This document shows positions 5,713-7,411 of a DNA stretch of 7,411 bases, in pieces. Every line of letters begins with the position of its first letter. Position 1 is the first letter of the stretch. Made by a program: the position numbers and the translations under genes. Source of the stretch: JAXIHJ01 sp034189755 (lineage in GTDB: Bacteria; Planctomycetota; Phycisphaerae; SM23-33); the NCBI GenBank assembly GCA_034189755.1, contig JAXIHJ010000080.1:1-7411 (forward strand), read 5' to 3'. The notes under the pieces are model-generated. The model was not told the DNA's origin. It did no database searches and saw nothing but the letters and a program-made list of their open reading frames with translations.

Positions 5713-6666
5713 ATGGCCTGCATGTGTGCCTTGTCCAACCATCCGGAAGGTCTCAGACGAACGGTGCGAAGCGTGGTTCTGCTCGGTGTCCTGCTGGGCA
5801 GTGTCGCCGTCGCGTGGTGGCTGGTTCGCAGCCGATCAGGCTATCAACATCGCGGGGCGGACATCCTGGCCCAAATCCGCAGCCGAGGCCTGGATGCCTT
5901 CTGGAAAGAAGAGCAGGCCATCGAATGGTTTGCGATTCGCTCCGATAAAGAACTCATCGGCTGGCGTGCGATGGCGCGTTTTCGCCGGCCTGACAAGGGG
6001 TTCGAAGGCATAAGCATTGCTTTTACCCCGAAAGGTTCGATACGCAGTTGGGAACACTGGAGCCTGAACGCCGACGCCACCGAAAACAACTATCTTGCCG
6101 GACCCCTCCTGCCCGGACCGGCCGGCCTGATACCCCTGCCCAACACCAGAATACAACTGGCCGACGGCAGGATTCTCGTCCAGCAAAGAATTAAAGGCCG
6201 CAAATATCAAAGTCACGTCGACGTACCTGATAATTACCTGCCCGAAGGCATGTTAACCCTCGCCGCCTCAGCCGTCGCACGCGAAAAAACCTCGGCGACA
6301 TTTCAGCTTGTTTTTAATGAGACGCCTCCCCGAAGGCAAACCACCTATCTCGGCCTGGTGGAGATGGAATATGCCGGCCAGGCTGCAAGTGAGAACAATG
6401 GCGGCTGCCGGGTGACTTTTCGGTACTCCGGGCGGCGTGAGCTTGCCTTTACCTACGTCCTCGGCGCCGATGGCCGGGTGCTGCGCGTATCCCACCCCAA
6501 GTACGACGAGGCAGCCGTCGGCCAGGAAGAAATCACCAAGGCCTTTCCAAACGCCCCGCTGCACCTTAAAAACCTCTGCAAGATGCGGGGGATGCGCCTT
6601 ACGGAGCAGGTGCGCAAACCACGGGAAGATACTCGGTCAAAAAATTCCCTCCTGAATATCTTATGA
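5713..6666 (+). CDS. Membrane-anchored protein of unknown function
   Basis: A 317-residue protein I do not recognise. An N-terminal arm with basic residues (LRRTVRS) is followed by one transmembrane helix (about 19-38, ending VAVAWWLVRSRS), so most of the chain should be periplasmic. The rest has alternating hydrophobic and polar stretches suggestive of beta strands, for example GFEGISIAFTPKGSIRSWEH (97-115 region), TTYLGLVEMEYAG (210-222) and CRVTFRYSGRRELAFTYVLG (232-251), then a helical region (about 269-290) and a basic tail. No catalytic motif is visible. The ATG at 5713 has no clear ribosome binding site; ATG 5722 or GTG 5764 (GGAAGG 13 bases upstream) are in-frame alternatives that keep the membrane helix. 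It diverges from lnt and converges on the PEGA gene. Length, lack of stops and codon use support a real gene. Confidence 0.8.
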   Translation: MACMCALSNHPEGLRRTVRSVVLLGVLLGSVAVAWWLVRSRSGYQHRGADILAQIRSRGLDAFWKEEQAIEWFAIRSDKELIGWRAMARFRRPDKGFEGISIAFTPKGSIRSWEHWSLNADATENNYLAGPLLPGPAGLIPLPNTRIQLADGRILVQQRIKGRKYQSHVDVPDNYLPEGMLTLAASAVAREKTSATFQLVFNETPPRRQTTYLGLVEMEYAGQAASENNGGCRVTFRYSGRRELAFTYVLGADGRVLRVSHPKYDEAAVGQEEITKAFPNAPLHLKNLCKMRGMRLTEQVRKPREDTRSKNSLLNIL

Positions 6667-6679
6667 ACCCGTATTAAGG

Positions 6680-7084
6680 CTACTGCGGAACGGCCTCGGC
6701 GTTTTGCCGTTTGAGCCGCTCGGCCCGTTCGAGCAGATCGGCGTCGCTGCCGGGTACGTAGTCGTCAAGTTTGTAGTGCAGGTACCGCCGGTCGTGGTAG
6801 GTCCACGGCGCCATCGCGCTTAACAGGTCCAGAGGCGGAATCTCATACCAGGGCGGCGTGATATTCGCGTGAGTTTTGATCGTTTTGTAGCCGTCCTTGC
6901 GGAGGATAATGTCGTAGTCGCCGTACCACGTGAACGGCATCTTCAGGGGAGTTCTGCCGACCTCCACGTCCGAGACGAACACCAGTGCACCGTCCGGCTC
7001 GGAGGTAATGGTCATCTCACGCTCGACGCATCCGGCAAGGCACACCGCAAGGCATGTTGTAAGGGCCATCAGGTTCCTGTTCAT
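6680..7084 (-). CDS. PEGA-domain lipoprotein
   Basis: A 134-residue predicted lipoprotein. The signal peptide (1-18) ends in a classic lipobox, LAGC, with Cys19 as the lipidation site. Residues about 24-70 form a PEGA domain: ITSEPDGALVFVSDVEVGRT, then PLKMPFTWYGDYDIILRKDG and a YKTIK end. PEGA domains are small beta-rich modules common in surface proteins, thought to mediate protein or envelope contacts. The remaining part (PPWYEIPPLDLLSAMAPWTY, then DRRYLHYKLDDY, then a short helix DADLLERAERLKRQ) resembles, from memory, small planctomycete PEGA lipoproteins; this is one of the reasons for the suggested lineage. The ATG at 7082-7084 has no good Shine-Dalgarno sequence. Only 13 bases separate its stop from that of the converging plus-strand gene. 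It is a likely Lnt substrate. Partner and exact role are unknown. Confidence 0.9.
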   Translation of the reverse strand: MNRNLMALTTCLAVCLAGCVEREMTITSEPDGALVFVSDVEVGRTPLKMPFTWYGDYDIILRKDGYKTIKTHANITPPWYEIPPLDLLSAMAPWTYHDRRYLHYKLDDYVPGSDADLLERAERLKRQNAEAVPQ

Positions 7085-7112
7085 ACCGGATAGTATTACC
7101 CGCCGCTGAGAA

Positions 7113-7140
7113 ACGTTACAAGCTGAAAATTTGTCCGCAA
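7113..7140 (-). promoter_or_regulatory. Weak candidate promoter for the PEGA lipoprotein
   Basis: On the minus strand TTGCGG (7140-7135) and TAACGT (7118-7113) are 16 bases apart and lie about 30 bases upstream of the ATG. Each box matches the sigma-70 consensus only partly (TTG; TA and final T). Position is the main support. Confidence 0.22.
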
Positions 7141-7250
7141 CCGGAGGACCAAAAAACTCCTCTGCTTGTCAAGACAGTCCGGCACGTGTGTACGTTATCG
7201 GCCATGAAAGGCATATTCGACATCGCCGTTCTCAGCGGCACACCGGCCGG

Positions 7251-7340
7251 TTGCGCCCAATTCCACCCAATTGCGCCCAGTTGCGCCCAATTGCGCCCGA
7301 TTGCGCCCAATTGCGCCCAATTGCGCCCAATTGCGCCCAA
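7251..7340. repeat. Tandem repeat, nine units of 10 bp
   Basis: Nine head-to-tail copies of TTGCGCCCAA. Units 1, 4 and 6-9 are identical; unit 2 (TTCCACCCAA) has two changes, unit 3 (TTGCGCCCAG) and unit 5 (TTGCGCCCGA) one each. The four perfect copies at the right suggest recent expansion at that end. The outer TTG/CAA of each unit is self-complementary and each junction of two perfect units makes CAATTG, so the array is close to its own reverse complement. The unit contains no stop codon in any of the six frames, which creates false ORFs with 10-residue periods (LRPIAPNCAQ on plus, LGAIGRNWAQ on minus). It is intergenic as far as can be seen. Confidence 0.97.
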
Positions 7341-7383
7341 ACCGTTTTTTGCGTAAGTATCGCATGTAAAAACACTTAGCTAT

Positions 7384-7400
7384 TTTTGGGGTCCCCAAAA
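7384..7400. repeat. Perfect palindrome TTTTGGGG-T-CCCCAAAA
   Basis: An 8+1+8 inverted repeat, preceded by an AT-rich stretch. As RNA it could fold with a 7-bp stem and 3-base loop. It is not a standard intrinsic terminator on either strand because no T run follows directly; on the plus strand TTTTT comes only after ACCACC-like sequence at 7406-7410. It could be a protein-binding site or the end of a repeated element cut by the window edge. Confidence 0.6.
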
Positions 7401-7411
7401 CCACCTTTTTG

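Larger units (their letters stand above)
7085..7411. other. Intergenic region without a convincing gene
   Basis: This 327-base stretch holds the upstream region of the PEGA gene (7085-7140), about 110 bases with no recognised content apart from a small open frame at 7204-7356 (MKGIFDIAVLSGTPAG, then running into the repeat), the 10-bp array, and from 7341 an AT-richer segment. In that segment GCGTAAGT (7351-7358) can pair with ACTTAGC (7374-7380) with one bulged base, and the TTTTGGGG palindrome follows. Longer frames across the array on both strands are explained by the stop-free repeat. Confidence 0.6.

Noticed and set aside
6667..6679. Terminator between the converging genes
   Set aside because: The gap is only 13 bases and shows no hairpin or T run.
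7251..7340. CRISPR array
   Set aside because: The units are 10 bp and directly adjacent with no spacers, and no cas gene is near.
7116..7404. Open frames on both strands across the 10-bp repeat (70-80 residues)
   Set aside because: The repeat unit has no stop codon in any frame, so such frames arise automatically. Their repeated parts are only the translated 10-mer.

Overview
The window reads as an ordinary chromosomal stretch from a diderm bacterium, most likely of the Planctomycetota or a related PVC lineage (Phycisphaerae-like is my best guess, as inference). The reasons are a GC-rich coding pattern, an apolipoprotein N-acyltransferase together with two predicted lipoproteins, a small PEGA lipoprotein of a kind I associate with planctomycetes, and a cell-shape locus that contains MreB but no recognisable mreC or mreD. 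No tRNA, rRNA, transposase, CRISPR array or phage gene is visible.

Layout from left to right. Positions 1-78 may hold the tail of a plus-strand gene. A strong minus-strand intrinsic terminator (83-109) ends an operon of three minus-strand genes, transcribed 2293 to 145. They encode a membrane-anchored coiled-coil protein with a C-terminal beta-type domain (MreC-like architecture), a 67-residue single-pass membrane protein, and the actin homologue MreB. A second minus-strand terminator (2377-2399) separates this from an upstream operon transcribed 5543 to 2455: lnt (apolipoprotein N-acyltransferase), whose stop codon overlaps the start of a HEAT-repeat lipoprotein gene by four bases (GTGA). 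A divergent control region (5544-5712) leads to a plus-strand gene for a 317-residue membrane-anchored protein I do not recognise. That gene converges, with a 13-base gap, on a minus-strand gene for a PEGA-domain lipoprotein.

The right end (7085-7411) has no convincing gene. It holds nine copies of a 10-bp tandem repeat (7251-7340), open in all six frames and therefore a source of false ORFs, followed by an AT-richer segment with a perfect 8+1+8 palindrome (7384-7400).

Functionally the window is about the cell envelope. MreB and its two membrane partners are probably a shape or wall-synthesis module. Lnt completes the acylation of lipoproteins, and two likely substrates lie beside it. I do not see a clearly new biological system. 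The most interesting points are the rearranged Mre-type operon with a possible MreC stand-in, the unusual Lnt with an insertion between its catalytic Glu and Lys, and the 10-bp repeat with its adjoining palindrome.
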